A DNA stretch of 64,000 nucleotides from Arctopsyche grandis (GCF_051622035.1 NC_135365.1:2532501-2596500), one strand, 5' to 3'. Counted from the stretch's first letter, positions 1 through 11,447 are shown. Made by a program: numbers and translations. Notes: generated by a model from the sequence alone, not told the origin.

Positions 1-720
1 ATAATATACCCACAATATCAGAATTAGCGTGGGTCTCCATTATTCCATTATACCTTATCGCACACAATCGTTTAAAATTCAATTCCACGACACAACAGAT
101 TTATTGTCAAGCATGATGTATCTGCAGTATAAAAAATACTATGATTTCTCGGCAAAGAAACCAATGATACTAAACGCGAGTTTTATCAGCAGCCAACTAT
201 ATAGGTAATACCGACAGTTTGGAGGAGGAGTTCATACATGCTTATGAATATTTCACGAGTCGCATAAACTATTCATACAATTTTGTATTTAAAATTCATT
301 CTCACGAAATGGTAATTACGAATGGACTATTGGTATATGCATACATGGGTGTTTTACAAAACACGACATAGAGGGGTGGTCATACATTTTTAAGTGGGAA
401 CGCTCGTGGCAAGTGAAGAATTATTGATCTGAGGTCGTGGAATTGTGCAGATATTGAATGTGCGTGATTCAATTTGATGTACGGAAAGACAGCTCAATAG
501 ACTATTTGTAAACGATTGTAATAAAAGGTTTCTTTTGCCATTTAAAGAAATTGGTTTATAATCATTTTTACAGTCTCCAAATAGTAAAATCTCTTGGGTA
601 CTTTGGGGTAGAATTTTTTAAGTATATTTTGAGAGAAATGGGGAGGGATGAAGATTTGTCAAGTGGGAAGTTGATTCTTGAAGTTTTGTATTCGTAAAGG
701 CAAAATTTCTAAAAGAATTT
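1..720. other. AT-rich spacer, no gene seen
   Basis: No convincing coding exon, RNA gene or repeat boundary was recognised. The sequence is AT-rich with scattered stop codons in all frames. Confidence 0.5.
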
Positions 721-1140
721 GATATTATTAATTGATTTATTTCATAGAACATGAACACTAGCCTTTATAGATTGCCCCAAAGCGACGAGTGCATTTAAAC
801 AGATACAATACAATCAATGTATGCATTTGTATACAATGCGAATTCATATAAACATCCACAGTGACATCTATGGAGAAATTTTTGCTGCGTTTTGTAATCA
901 AATTGGCGAACCTCAAGACGCTGAATAACTTAAGATTAGCAAGAGTGATGGGAAAGGAGAAGTCAATTTTACAGAAGCCCTTTCAATGAAAATCAGAAAA
1001 ATCGGCAAACTCTGATATGAAACGATCAACCTGGAGTTACAAACCAAAGTATGGTCAGCAGTGGGACTCCAGTAGGACTCGAACCCGTGACTACACACTC
1101 TGCTCGAAAGCATAATATTCTAACCATTAGTCCACGCCGC
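721..1140 (-). repeat. tRNA-derived SINE copy
   Basis: Read on the minus strand, the head (about 1135 to 1060) has a tRNA-like box A (TGGACTAATGGTTAGAAT) and box B (GGTTCGAGTCC). It is followed by a body shared with other copies here: a CAGAGTTTGCC-like stretch and a TTTTCATTG motif. The tail at about 795-755 contains CGTCGCTTTGGGGCAATCT, matching the tails of the LINEs at 5.1 and 10.1 kb. It does not fold as an intact tRNA and runs on into a SINE body, so it is a retroposon, not a tRNA gene. Confidence 0.75.
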
Positions 1141-1522
1141 TAGTTAATTGTAATAAATTCTTCCCTAATCATCGTTCCATGGATGGCTAAAATTAATCTT
1201 TCAATTCTGAAAGGACCTGATTTGAAAATTCATTTGATAACCACTTGAGGATTCATAAATTTATTTGAGAATAATTGAGGATTCATAAATTTTGGATATA
1301 TCAAGAATTGCTTGTAATATTTCGAGAAATAGAAGAAAAGATTATTCAGCAACTTGCAGAAAGTGGAAAATTTTGTGGAATGGAAATATTTTATTCATCG
1401 TGGCGATCAACAGTGAGGAAACGATTGAGAAAAGATTTCAATAATTCTAATTCAAGGATATAAAATCAGATAGTATGACTCCTGAGCTAGTAGTGCTAGA
1501 GTTAACTGACTTTTGTCATAGT
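1141..1522. other. Spacer, no gene seen
   Basis: AT-rich. A 62-codon open frame at 1275-1463 has no recognisable domain or splice context and is not supported as a gene. Confidence 0.5.
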
Positions 1523-1696
1523 CAGTGACGTGCCGTAGAAATCTCCCTGCTTTTATCGCACAGCCTTACTTGCGTGTGTGCGAGCGGGATACAAGGATAC
1601 TCGGTATGACGTCACCTAATACTCTTGTATCCTGCTCGTACACACGTAAGTAAGGCTATGCGATAAAAACAGGGATATTTTGACGGGACGCCACTG
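1523..1696. mobile_element. hAT-type foldback MITE (174 bp)
   Basis: The two halves are inverted copies of each other over almost the whole length. The left half starts CAGTGACGTGCCGT and the right half, reversed, starts CAGTGGCGTCCCGT; both contain TTATCGCA.AGCCTTACTT. Flanks are GTCATAGT (1515-1522) and GTCATAGC (1697-1704), a 7/8 match to an 8-bp target-site duplication. CAGNGGCG ends plus an 8-bp duplication are typical of hAT elements. No coding capacity. Confidence 0.85.
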
Positions 1697-2310
1697 GTCA
1701 TAGCAAGGATCTGAATAAAGACGCTATTATATATGTACATAATACATAATAGACAGAAGAAAAATAAGTATAGTAAAACATTTCAATGGTTGAGATAAAT
1801 AGCTGATGAAAATTCTATAAATATAATATCGCATGCAGATCTAGTCAGTAAAAGAATATTGGAAACACCGAAGAAATCAAATAATGTTTTAACTTATATC
1901 TAGATAAGCTGAAAGCTTATACTATGTATACATATGTAGGTATTATTTTTTGAATACTTCATTCCCAATTTAAAATTCAAATTATGGGGTTTGATCGTTG
2001 GTGGAAGCATTCAATGTAAAACAATCAAAATAGGAATAGTAGCGTGAGCGAAAAAATACCTCATTGCACTTTCATGTTCATCATATTCGTACTTGGCCTT
2101 TACGATCAAAGGTTGTTATACTATTAATGTGACATCGAAGGTTTGTTATTTAATCAAATACCATTGAAATGCTTTCTATTGAGGTGAAATACGTCCTTGT
2201 TCCACATGTAATTAATTCATAGTCATTATTCGATAGTTTTTTCTATCCATACTCTATTGGATTATTAAGCCTTAATTTTGGAGGGAGATTCTACGAATCG
2301 CAATCAAATA
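1697..2310. other. Spacer, no gene seen
   Basis: AT-rich sequence between two MITEs. Nothing recognisable. Confidence 0.5.
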
Positions 2311-2597
2311 GGGCGAAATTACACAGAGAGGCACGGTTTTTTAGATACTTTTAAACACGCGAAAAAAATGCAGTATCTCTAGTTCATATTCATGGCACAC
2401 AGTCCCAAAAATCACCCCCTGGAGTGTTTTCAGTGATACTTTGTCCTTGTATTGATATAAGCTTGACAGTGATTGGTAACGACTAATCCCATATTTGAAG
2501 AAATGTAGGAGAAACTTGTCAAAATAATAAGATCGTACGAATTAACAATGAAACCAAGACCGGTTGCCGTGCCGTTCATCTCTATGTGTTTTCACCC
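2311..2597. mobile_element. Harbinger-like MITE, family H (287 bp)
   Basis: The left end GGGCGAAATTACACAG and right end GTGTTTTCACCC are imperfect inverted repeats, flanked by ATA on both sides. The interior shares the family landmarks TTTTTTAGATACTTTTAAAC, a CCCAAAAATCACCCCCTGG motif and CATATTTGAAGAAATGTAGG with the copies at 30.6, 35.9, 52.5, 54.5, 57.6 and 57.9 kb. It has no ORF. A 3-bp duplication with GGGCG ends suggests PIF/Harbinger, which is an inference. Confidence 0.8.
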
Positions 2598-3055
2598 ATA
2601 TGCAGCTCACAGTATTGTGAATAATTAAAAAATATATAAATGAGATCTGTTCATATTTTTAAATTTATGATGAGATAAGTCTAAGATTTGATTAGGTTTT
2701 GAAAAAATAAAACAGAACTAAGACCATCTTGTTTATAACGATCAAAAAAACAGTTTACTAATATCTAAATTTTCAGCACACACTACTATGGTGGAAAAAT
2801 ATGTAAATATTGATTGTAAATATATTGATTAAAACAATTGTTGGTCAGCGTATATTGAACTAATACCAATTGTCGGAAAAATATGTAATATTCTACATAC
2901 TATCAGTCAGTATACAATAAACAAAAACACCATCGAATGCATAAAAAAGCACTCAGCAATGTTACAGGATTATTTCTTGGCTTAAAATCCAAGTGGCCAA
3001 TAACTGCATCGTTGCTTCGAAATAATAATCACTTCAGTTGAATTAAAATTATACA
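2598..3055. other. Spacer, no gene seen
   Basis: AT-rich sequence between MITEs. Nothing recognisable. Confidence 0.5.
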
Positions 3056-3231
3056 CAGGGCTTTTTTTTTTGGGAAAAAGGTGCGGAACTTACTTCTTGT
3101 CAAGTTTTTCTATTGGAAAAGATTATATTCAAATTATATTATACAGAATATTCGTATGAAACATAAAAAAATGCTGAGACAAAACGGTGCCCGGAACGCC
3201 GTTCCACCGCGTTACATGGGAAAAAGCACTG
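3056..3231. mobile_element. hAT-type MITE (176 bp)
   Basis: Starts CAGGGCTTTTTTTTTTGGG and ends GGGAAAAAGCACTG, giving inverted termini of the form CAGNGCTTTTT..GGG. GGTGCGGAAC near the left end pairs with GCCGTTCCACC near the right. The flanks ATTATACA (3048-3055) and ATTATACT (3232-3239) form a 7/8 target-site duplication. No coding capacity. Confidence 0.8.
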
Positions 3232-4744
3232 ATTATACTGAACAATAAACGGTCATAATATTTGGTAAATTCAAGTAATTTACTTACTGTGTTAAATCAC
3301 AACATCGGAATTATTACGTTACGAATGATGCTTCCTCCCTTCGACTAAAAATTAGCATATGTTACATGAAACGATAACGATGTGATGGTCTCGTTTCCAT
3401 GGAGATTATGGTGAGTAATATACCACGCCTATTAACTACGTTTTGTCAACATAAATAATTCAAGGTTAAATTTATATAAAATGACGATTAACAATAATGC
3501 AAATTTACAATAGCTTTGTGAGACTCAAAATTTTGGATCGCGCACTGTGACAATTTTGTATTTAAGATTGCTCTTTTGTTAAAACTAAACAGCACGCAAT
3601 ATTCGCACCGTTTTGAATTTACTAAAATCAATACTGATGATGTTTTTTTATTAGAAAATAGTGTTAAAATGCAATAATTTCAACTCACTTGAGATGTTTT
3701 TAAACCACGAATGCAACCGTCACTGTCGACGAGCATGGTGTGAATGAATCGATAGCAGCCATTTGTAAACAATTCATAACTTCTCATACCACAATTTTTT
3801 TGTATGCGTTTCAAATCAGAATATTCGAATGCAATCACAAATGAAAAAAAAAATTTAGACGCGCTCCGTGAGTGAGCTTTAAAAATTTAGTTCGCCAAGT
3901 GAGCTTTTTTTGGGTGTAGATCAGTTTTCTAGTCTTAATCTACTAGCCAATTTTTATTTTTCTACAGATGCAGTTGACCCTGGTTTTCAATATAAAATAT
4001 AATATTTATTTTAATAAAATAAATCAATAACAATGTTAATATTATCGTGTAAAATATTTTAGATATGATCCGTTGTTTAATTTTTCTCTTTGTCGGGGGA
4101 GGTTTATACTTACTTTTTTGTATTTAGGCTTGCACTTAAATTTATAGATATCGGTCTATCCGTCCGTAATAAACAAAATTTTCATTTTTTACATATTCGG
4201 TTCCTTTGAGTGTATTATTTTTAAATAAAATGAACATTTCTTCTGGCAGCTGAACCATGTCTTGCTCAGAGAAAAAGTATTTAGTTTACAGTAATTGTAA
4301 ACAAAAATAGTCTCAATGAATGGTTATAGCAGGTACTAAAATTCCGTAAGTATTCATTGCAGTTATTTCTTTTCAAAAGATGCGAGAGCAATTACAGTTT
4401 CTTGAACTACGGCCGAATATAGCTCACTTGGCGAACACTGCGTTACAGTATGAAATAGCGTATCGTATCGTTTTCGGTTGCGTTCCATCATTCGTTTTCT
4501 CAGAAGTCACAAGTCGTAAAATCAAGTTCTCGAACTAATAAGGTCATATTTATGTATATGAATCATGTACACGCAGAATCTATAAATAACATATACATAT
4601 TTAGATATTTTCAATGTATCAACTGAAAATCATTTTGAATTTTTACGTTAATACTCGAAATTTTAAATACCCGGACCCGGTGGGTCTTGAAGGCCGGGTC
4701 CGGGTCTTGCATGGAGATGATCGTGCGTCTTGCGGTTCATGATG
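3232..4744. repeat. Spacer with a possible TIR element at about 3885-4443
   Basis: A 16-bp perfect inverted repeat, GTTCGCCAAGTGAGCT (3888-3904) and AGCTCACTTGGCGAAC (4422-4437), brackets about 550 bp. The right arm ends in ACACTG, which would fit a hAT terminus, but the left terminus is degraded and no target duplication is visible. Otherwise AT-rich with no gene. Confidence 0.4.
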
Positions 4745-5010
4745 TTTTTATTTATTTTATTTTATTTTACATAGATATATACCAGGTAGGCCTAACAGGT
4801 AAACCCCAATTCGACTTCCTAGACAATTAATTGCAAACATTGCAGCATTTTTATTACATTAATCGTTGTATTTCAAGAGGCTGAAGAATACAAAATTAAC
4901 AATTAATTAATTAATGAATTCATCCATAGAGACATCTATGGATTTAGACTTGTACATAAATTTTTACATATTGTACATAAATCAAATTCAGATATTAGTG
5001 ACCGGTGGCC
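4745..5010 (-). repeat. 3' half of a long SINE (second tail type)
   Basis: Reverse-complement match to the 3' part of the SINE at 62518-62990. Shared landmarks are ATTAATTAATTAATTG, CTTCAGCCTCTTGAAATAC, AAAAATGCTGCAATGTTTG and a CTAGGAAG..GGGGT.TACCTG block, ending in an (ATAAA)n tail. The tRNA-like head is missing, so it is 5'-truncated. Confidence 0.65.
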
Positions 5011-5350
5011 GTCACTGCAATGAAAGTGACTTGATTGAAAGTCGAAAAACCAAGATTTTTCGCGATTTTTATGACAATATTTTATTTTATTTTATTTTAT
5101 TTAAAAAAAAATCAATATCACAGAGACTTGACAGGTTGTCCCAAAGCGTCAATGTGATTTTAATACAAATAATAAAAATCATAAAAATTACAAAAAAAAC
5201 ATCATAAAAAAAATAATAAAAATCATAAATAAAAAAAACATAAGAAAATAATAAAAATCATAAATAAAAAAAAAACATCATAAAAAAATAATAAAAATCA
5301 AGTAAAAAATATGTACACAAAATAAAAACAAAGAAATAAGATTGAAAAAT

Positions 5351-5518
5351 TTATATCGTGCTATTTAGGATGTGTTCCACCAACTCAACATAGCTGGCAT
5401 CGAATAGGTCCAAGTAATGTGCCAGTAAGTTAAGGAGTCGAACAGCTCTCGAGAGGGGGGAGTTCATGAGCACGTTTGATTTAGCCCTAATTGGCAAAAA
5501 TATATCATGTTTTCTTAA
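5351..5518 (-). pseudogene. LINE-1A ORF2, extreme C-terminus
   Basis: Encodes RKHDIFLP and SRAVRLLNLL followed by a YVELVEHIL motif. This matches the end of the second LINE (10310-11122: RNRDLFVP, SRAIYLLNRI, YTNLVEWLL). The frame continues directly into 6477-6764 if the piggyBac insert and one TTAA copy are left out, so this is the true tail of the ORF2 cut by the insertion. Confidence 0.8.
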
Positions 5519-6472
5519 CCCTTTGGCTGCTACGAGGTTTTTCAATGTCCAAGCGAAAAATGCTAACATTTGTAATTACTTTATAAAAAAATAAATATAA
5601 TATATTTTTTTACATACTTGCTTCGCCGAACGCGCGTAATTTTTTTAATACTTTATATACATTTTTAAGAAGCAGTTGTGGACTCGCGCTCTCTCTTTCT
5701 GTCTTGCTTTTACATGCGTGCGTGCGAAAGAGATACCTACATATATACACTAAATAAGTTTTGACGATTGTTTCCGACGCATTATTTTTTTCAATAATCT
5801 ATTTTTAGACCGATGTATTTGTCGTTGTTAAAACATGCGATACATTTGAAACAGGTAGCGGTCTTTCTCTCTTTCTTTCTTGGTTTTAATTGTGTATGTG
5901 TGAGCGAGACACACAAGGATGCGAAGTTTCTAATAATCAAATAATTTTTCAACATGTATCATAAACATTTTGTATGCATTTCAGTTGCATTTGATTGATT
6001 GCACGAATTCGTGACGTCTCGTGACCTATATAATTGAAAGCGGATTTCTATTGTTTTTTGCCATTTATTTTAACTCTGCAAAATGATATCGGACAGTGAA
6101 AGTGACGAAAGCGAAATAATAGCTCCTCGCCGAGGAACTCGACAAATCAGCAGCTCTACTGATTCTGAAAATGAATTTATCGACAATAATCAATTCCCAA
6201 GTAATAACTCCTTATATGACTTTGACAACGAACCCGAAATTTACTTTGATGATGAACCCGAAATTGAAGAGCTTTTAAAAAATTGATAAATATTTATAAA
6301 GCTTGATTGAAAAATAAATATAAATACGTATATAAAAAAAATGTTTCGTGCCACTGATGCGCTGGCAAAGAAAGTAATGAAATACGACAATTAATGACGT
6401 CAACAACGATCGTCGTAGCAATCTTCGCCGATTTCAAAACAACGATTTATCGTTGTTGTAGCAGTCAAAGGG
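5519..6472 (+). mobile_element. Non-autonomous piggyBac-type element (954 bp)
   Basis: Begins CCCTTTGGCTGCTAC and ends GTAGCAGTCAAAGGG, which are inverted copies with one mismatch. It is flanked on both sides by TTAA (5515-5518 and 6473-6476). TTAA target duplication and CCCTTTG ends are the signature of piggyBac. It holds one short ORF (6083-6286) but no DDD catalytic core. It lies inside LINE-1A, so it is the younger of the two. Confidence 0.92.
6083..6286 (+). CDS. piggyBac transposase N-terminal remnant (67 aa)
   Basis: Starts MISDSESDESEI and ends with a very acidic stretch (EPEIYFDDEPEIEELL) followed by a stop. Acidic, Ser/Asp-rich N-termini are usual in piggyBac transposases, and the ORF lies inside a TTAA-flanked element. 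The catalytic domain is absent, so it cannot encode an active transposase. It could be translated as a short acidic peptide, but nothing shows that. Confidence 0.5.
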   Translation: MISDSESDESEIIAPRRGTRQISSSTDSENEFIDNNQFPSNNSLYDFDNEPEIYFDDEPEIEELLKN

Positions 6473-6476
6473 TTAA

Positions 6477-7015
6477 AACTCTACGATTTTCCGGGGCCCA
6501 GAATTTTAGTTTCTCCAGGATAGTGGGATTGTGAATCTCTCCTCTAAGTAATTTTACGAAATGTTTCCCAAGAAATAAATCTCTTCTCTTTGCCAGGGAG
6601 TTGAAACCCAAAGATCCTAAGACAAAGGCACTAGGGAACAGATATGGATAAAATCCAAATGTCTTCAGATATAAAAATCTAAGGAATTTCCTTTGGACTC
6701 GTTCCAACATTAGAGAGTAACGAAGTTGATAGGGAGACCATATAATGGAGCCAAACTCGAGCACACTGCGAACTAATGTACAATATAAGAGACGAATGGC
6801 AGTGAGCCCTAGTTCGGACGAATTACGGATTACGAATCCAAGGATTTTTGTTGCCCTATCACAGATATTCTCAATGTGAATGTTGAAACTCCAACTATTT
6901 TCGAAGACTATTCCCAGATCAGATATAAATAATTCTCTCTGAAGAAGAGAATCATGAAATTTATACGGATATTTAATAGGAGAACGAGAACGAGAGTAAG
7001 AAATGACCCGACACT
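6477..7015 (-). pseudogene. LINE-1A ORF2, post-RT segment
   Basis: The open stretch 6465-6764 encodes MLEFGSIIWSP, VQRKFLRFLYL and LGFNSLAKRRD, the conserved C-terminal region seen after the reverse transcriptase of CR1/L2-type LINEs. It is out of frame with the RT segment upstream; the break lies at 6765-7015. Confidence 0.8.
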
Positions 7016-9178
7016 TTAGGATATTGAAGGGTTAACATTAGCCCATTTATAAATAGAAAGTTTATTAACATTAGCCCATTCATAAATAGAATTCAAATCC
7101 TCTTGCAAATAAAGAGCGTCAGGTAAATCAATTATTCTCTTATAGATTTTTAAGTCATCCGCATATAATAAAAATTTAGAATGGTGAATAGAAGATTGAA
7201 TATCGTTGATAAATATTAGGAATAATAAAGGGCCAAGATTTGATCCTTGGGGAATCCCAGTAGTGGCAACATACTCATAAGAAAAGCAACTCCCAAACTT
7301 AACGAATTGACGTCGATCCTGTAAATAAGAAATAAAAAGACTAACAAGATTATAAGTAAATCCAATAAAACTTAATTTACTAACCAAAATTTTATGATCA
7401 ACTTTATCAAACGCCTTCTCAAAATCAGTATATATTACATCCATTTGATTATTACAATCCAAAGTGCTGGTTATGTCATTAGAGAAACATAACAAATTGG
7501 TAATAGCTGATCTGGCCGGACGAAAGCCATGCTGCTGATCAATGAGCGTACTTTGAAAGTGATTAAAAATGTATCTGTGTAATATTACCTCAAACATTTT
7601 GGCTGGCGCTGACAAGATAGTTATTGGTCTGTAGTTCCTTACACAAGATTTATCGTCCTTCTTATGAATAGGAGTTACTTTAGAGCATTTCCATAAATTG
7701 GGGAATGAAGAGTTCCTTAGAATTAAATTAAAAATGAATTTTAAAGGTTCTAAGAGACTAACCTCACATCCTTTTAGGATGTAATTAGGGATGGAGTCAG
7801 GACCGGAAGAATAAATATTTTTTAACTTTAGAAAGCCATATTTCAGATCGGAAGAGTCAAGATGATTAATCGCTAAAGTGGGGAAAGTAAATTCCGAGTC
7901 ATTGGTAGGTTCCATGGAATCAGTAGGATTATTGAAAACTGATTTAAAAAAGTCGGCAAATCCATTAGCAATGTTTTGATCACCCTCTAACAATCCAGAA
8001 TCATTGTACATAATGGTCGACTTTACACGATTTACACGTTTAGAATTGATGAAGTTCCAGAATTTCTTAGGGTTTTTAACTATGGAACTTTCACAATCAG
8101 CTACATAAACATTATATGCATTATTAATTAATTTCTTAATTTCCGTACGTAAAATACGGAAATTATTTAAGATAAGAGGATTGCTCGATTTCTTCCAGAG
8201 TTTATGTGTTTGATATTTACTTTTTAAGAGATTAATAATTTCTTTAGTAAACCAAGGCGGATAAATCCTTTTACTCGTCACTAATCCTTTCAACCGAAAA
8301 CAATCATTAAAAATAGAATATATAATGTCATAGAAATTAGAGAGGGCCAAATTAACATCTTTGCACTCATAAACTCGCTCCCATTGACAATTACAAAGAA
8401 TATCATTTAAATATTTGAAATCAACATTTGTAAATAACCATCCATTTAGGACAGAGGTATTAAGACAGTTATTTATTAAACGAAGTGAGGAATAAGTTAT
8501 AGTTAATTTTAAATGAATATCAAGAGCAGGATGATAGCTGTCTTCAGGAACCAAGGAATCAACTGAATTTGAAATAATAATATTCTGACAATCTAAATTT
8601 GTTAATAGAAAATCCAACATGGAATTATTAAAATAGTTTCGAATAGTATTAATTTGTTTTAAGTTGAATAAAGATATAAAAAAATTAAGGTCATCAGGAA
8701 AACAATTAGAAGAATTCAGATTAAAATCTCCAGATATAAAAATGCGACCATTACTTAAATGTGAATAATTAGATATAATTAAATCAAAAAATCGCTTATA
8801 AATATTTGGTGGAGATCTTGGTGGAAAATAAATAGTACATATGTATATAAAAAAAGGAATGTTAACAAATCTTAGTTTTAGCCATACACATTCATGAATG
8901 TCCTCAAGATAACTAAGTCTTTCAACCGAAATAATATTTGTATTTTTAACTGCTAGAAGAACACCACCACCTCTGGCAGATCTATCATGGCGATATATAT
9001 TGAAACTGCTGTCAAGTACTTCGGCATCATGTACAGATGAGTTTAGCCATGTTTCAGTAATAGCAAGGACGTCAATAGATCTAGAAGCGGCGTTGTTGTA
9101 GAATTCCTTGAGTTTTGTATTTAAACCCCGCACATTTTGATAATAAAGTTTAATGTTATGGGTCACGGGTTTGGGCAA
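7016..9178 (-). pseudogene. LINE-1A ORF2: AP-endonuclease plus reverse transcriptase
   Basis: 720-codon open frame. The N-terminal third is an AP-type endonuclease: YYQNVRGLNTKL, ITETWL, and FISGDFNL at about residue 150. The C-terminal half is a reverse transcriptase: PIHKKDDKS, NYRPI, HGFRPARSA, YTDFEKAFDKVDH, GIPQGSNLGPLLF and the catalytic YADD. The last residues repeat SIY.WANVN twice from a short tandem duplication, after which the frame is lost. The RT resembles the CR1/L2 to Jockey group; the exact clade needs a tree. Overlaps the end of ORF1 by 23 bp. Confidence 0.9.
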
Positions 9179-9629
9179 TCGGTTTCGAAGAGATTTTTTT
9201 GAGAAATAACCATTCTCTTATGCCAGTACCCATAGGCCAAAATTCAGGATTGATAATTATATTAAAAGTTTCAGTATCTACACTAATTTTAAATGACGAG
9301 CACATGTCAGTTTTAGCAACCTGAGAAACGTTGATTCTTTTATTTTTAATTTTATTTAATATGAACTGTTTCACAGTATCACAAGTGCAGTTATTTGCCA
9401 AATTAAAAACGTGTACATTCTTCAATTTCGGAATAGTGGCCACCTGTAAAGTTTTATCAGGTGCTCCAGATCCACGAGTATATGGCAGTCTCCCGGAAGA
9501 AGTCCCAGCGACCTGACTGAACGAATTTGAAGGATCTACAGTAGAAGCAGAAGCAGGAGCACAAGAGACAGGAACATAATCAGATGTTGAAGCAGAAGCT
9601 GATGTAATGGTCCGTACGCACCAAACCAA
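9156..9629 (-). pseudogene. LINE-1A ORF1, C-terminal half
   Basis: Encodes a Ser/Ala-rich linker followed by a conserved ORF1 module: VHVFNLANNCTCDTVK, SSFKISVDTETF and NPEFWPMGTGIREWL. This type of ORF1 end is common in insect CR1/L2-like LINEs, where the protein binds the element RNA. The N-terminal half lies at 12212-12838 beyond the foldback insertion. Confidence 0.75.
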
Positions 9630-10080
9630 CGACGATTTTGGGCCAACTTTTAAAACCAGTAGCGTACAAAATATCGAAATAAAAATTAAATAAAAAAATT
9701 TAAATTAAATATCAAAATTAAGCTAACGAGCGAGATTGAGCTAAAATTAGATCATCGTTGATGTTTTGAATTACAACAATGTTTTGAATTACGACAAAAC
9801 GCATTACAACCAGAGAAATATTATAATTACGAGCGAAAAAAACCTTGTTATTGTTTCTTATAAGTCGTCACGATACACTACTGTGTTTCCCCCTTCGGAA
9901 ATATTTAACCAACGAAGATTTTGGGCCAACTTTTAAAACCAGTAGCGTACAAAACATCGAAATAAAAATGAAATAAAAAAATTGAAATTAAATATCAAAA
10001 TTAAGCTAACGAGCGAGATTGAGCTAAAATTAGATCATCGTTGATGTTTTGAATTACAACAATGTTTTGAATTACGACGA
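9625..10080. repeat. Subterminal direct repeats of the foldback element
   Basis: A unit of about 173 bp (ACCAACGA.GATTTTGGGCC to GAATTACGAC) occurs at 9625-9797 and again at 9908-10080. The segment between them (9798-9907, GCATTACAACCAGAG...) recurs at 11339-11447, now split from its partner by LINE-1B. The array was therefore A-B-A-B before that insertion. Confidence 0.8.
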
Positions 10081-11337
10081 TATTTTTTTTATTTTTGATT
10101 TATTTATTTAACATATTAGCCACAGTGACATTACAGAGATCTCCAACGCGTCGCTGTGGCCGGTCATTCAGTAATAATAACATGATAACAGTAATAATAA
10201 CTTATAATAATAACAATATTAACACAACATCATTAAAATTATAAAATCATAAAAAAAAAAAAAACATAGATAAAGTAATAACAATCATTAATATTTATAA
10301 TAGGCAAAATCAACCACTGGCATTCCTCAACAACCACTCAACCAGATTAGTATATTTTATATTGAAGAGGTCAATTTCACCAGAAATCCTGTTAAGCAGA
10401 TATATCGCTCTAGATATAGGAGCCGTTGACAACATATTTGTGCGAGCCACAGGAGGAACAAACAAATCACGATTTCTCAAGTCCCTGAATTTACAAGGTG
10501 CATTAAACCTAAATTCCTTTAGAACCTGACGATTGTGTATTATCCCATTCAACAGCTTAAAAAAGTGTCTTCCCAGTAACATATTCCGACGAGACTCCAA
10601 TGAGTTGAAACCTAACGCCCCTAATAGGAATGCACTAGGATATAGCCAAGGATAATAACCACACTGTTTCAAATAAAGATATCTGAGAAACCGTTTTTGG
10701 ATTCTCTCAATCTTCAATGAATGAGTTATATGGGTAGGATTCCATATAATAGAAGAAAATTCTAGAATACTACGTACTAAAGATTCATAAAGAATTTTAA
10801 GCACCAACGTACTCTGGAAAGATTTGCTAACTCTTAGTAAGAATCCCAGCATTTTTGTTGCACGCAAACAAATATTGTCTATGTGTCGTTTAAATTGAAA
10901 ATTATTCGAGAACAAGACCCCCAAATCACAATATTCATCTACAAACTTTAATTCAACACCACTTAGGCGATATGGATAAATCAAGCGATTTGAAGATCTT
11001 GTCACATTGAGAACACAGCATTTTTGAATGCTAAAAAATAATTTATTATCGACAGACCAACTTGACAGCGCATCTAAGTCCAATTGGAGAAGGGCTGCGT
11101 CACTATGAGACTTAACTGTCATAAAAAGCTTAAGGTCATCGGCGAATAAAAGATAGTCTGAATACTTAATTATTTTTGAGATGTCATTAATGTAAATTAA
11201 AAAGAATCATGCACAGAGTCGTCAAGCCAGGTTTCCGTTAGTACCAGGATGTCAGCACATTGAATAGCCGAGTTAGAACCTAATTCATCCAGTTTAGATT
11301 TAAGGCCTCGTACATTTTGATAGAAAATGCTTATATT
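10081..11337 (-). mobile_element. LINE-1B: internally deleted LINE inside the foldback element
   Basis: Minus-strand LINE related to LINE-1A. The 5' part (11337-11210) encodes the start of the endonuclease (FYQNVRGLKSKL, LTETWLDDSVHD). It is joined directly to the RT palm (IYINDI, LLFADDLKLF) at about 11205. Everything between, roughly three quarters of ORF2, is missing. The 3' tail contains CACAGTGAC..GTCGCTGTG at 10121-10158. It lies within the foldback element, so it inserted later. Confidence 0.85.
10310..11122 (-). pseudogene. LINE-1B ORF2 C-terminal region (270 codons)
   Basis: Open frame continuing from the FADD box: LDLDALSSWSVDNKLFF, LGVLFSNNFQF, VRSILEFSSIIW, QKRFLRYLYLKQ, LGALGFNSLESRRNM and the terminal YTNLVEWLL. 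It aligns segment by segment with the broken end of LINE-1A and was used to find where that frame resumes. No endonuclease or RT finger region, so not autonomous. Confidence 0.85.
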
Positions 11338-11447
11338 ATGCATTACAACCAGAGAAATATTATAATTACGAGCGAAAAAAACCTTGTTATTGTTTCTTAT
11401 AAGTCGTCACGATACACCAATGTGTTTCGCCGTCGATGAAATATTTA

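Noticed and set aside
1060-1135. tRNA gene on the minus strand
   Set aside because: Box A and box B are present but the sequence does not close an acceptor stem and continues into a SINE body shared with four other loci.
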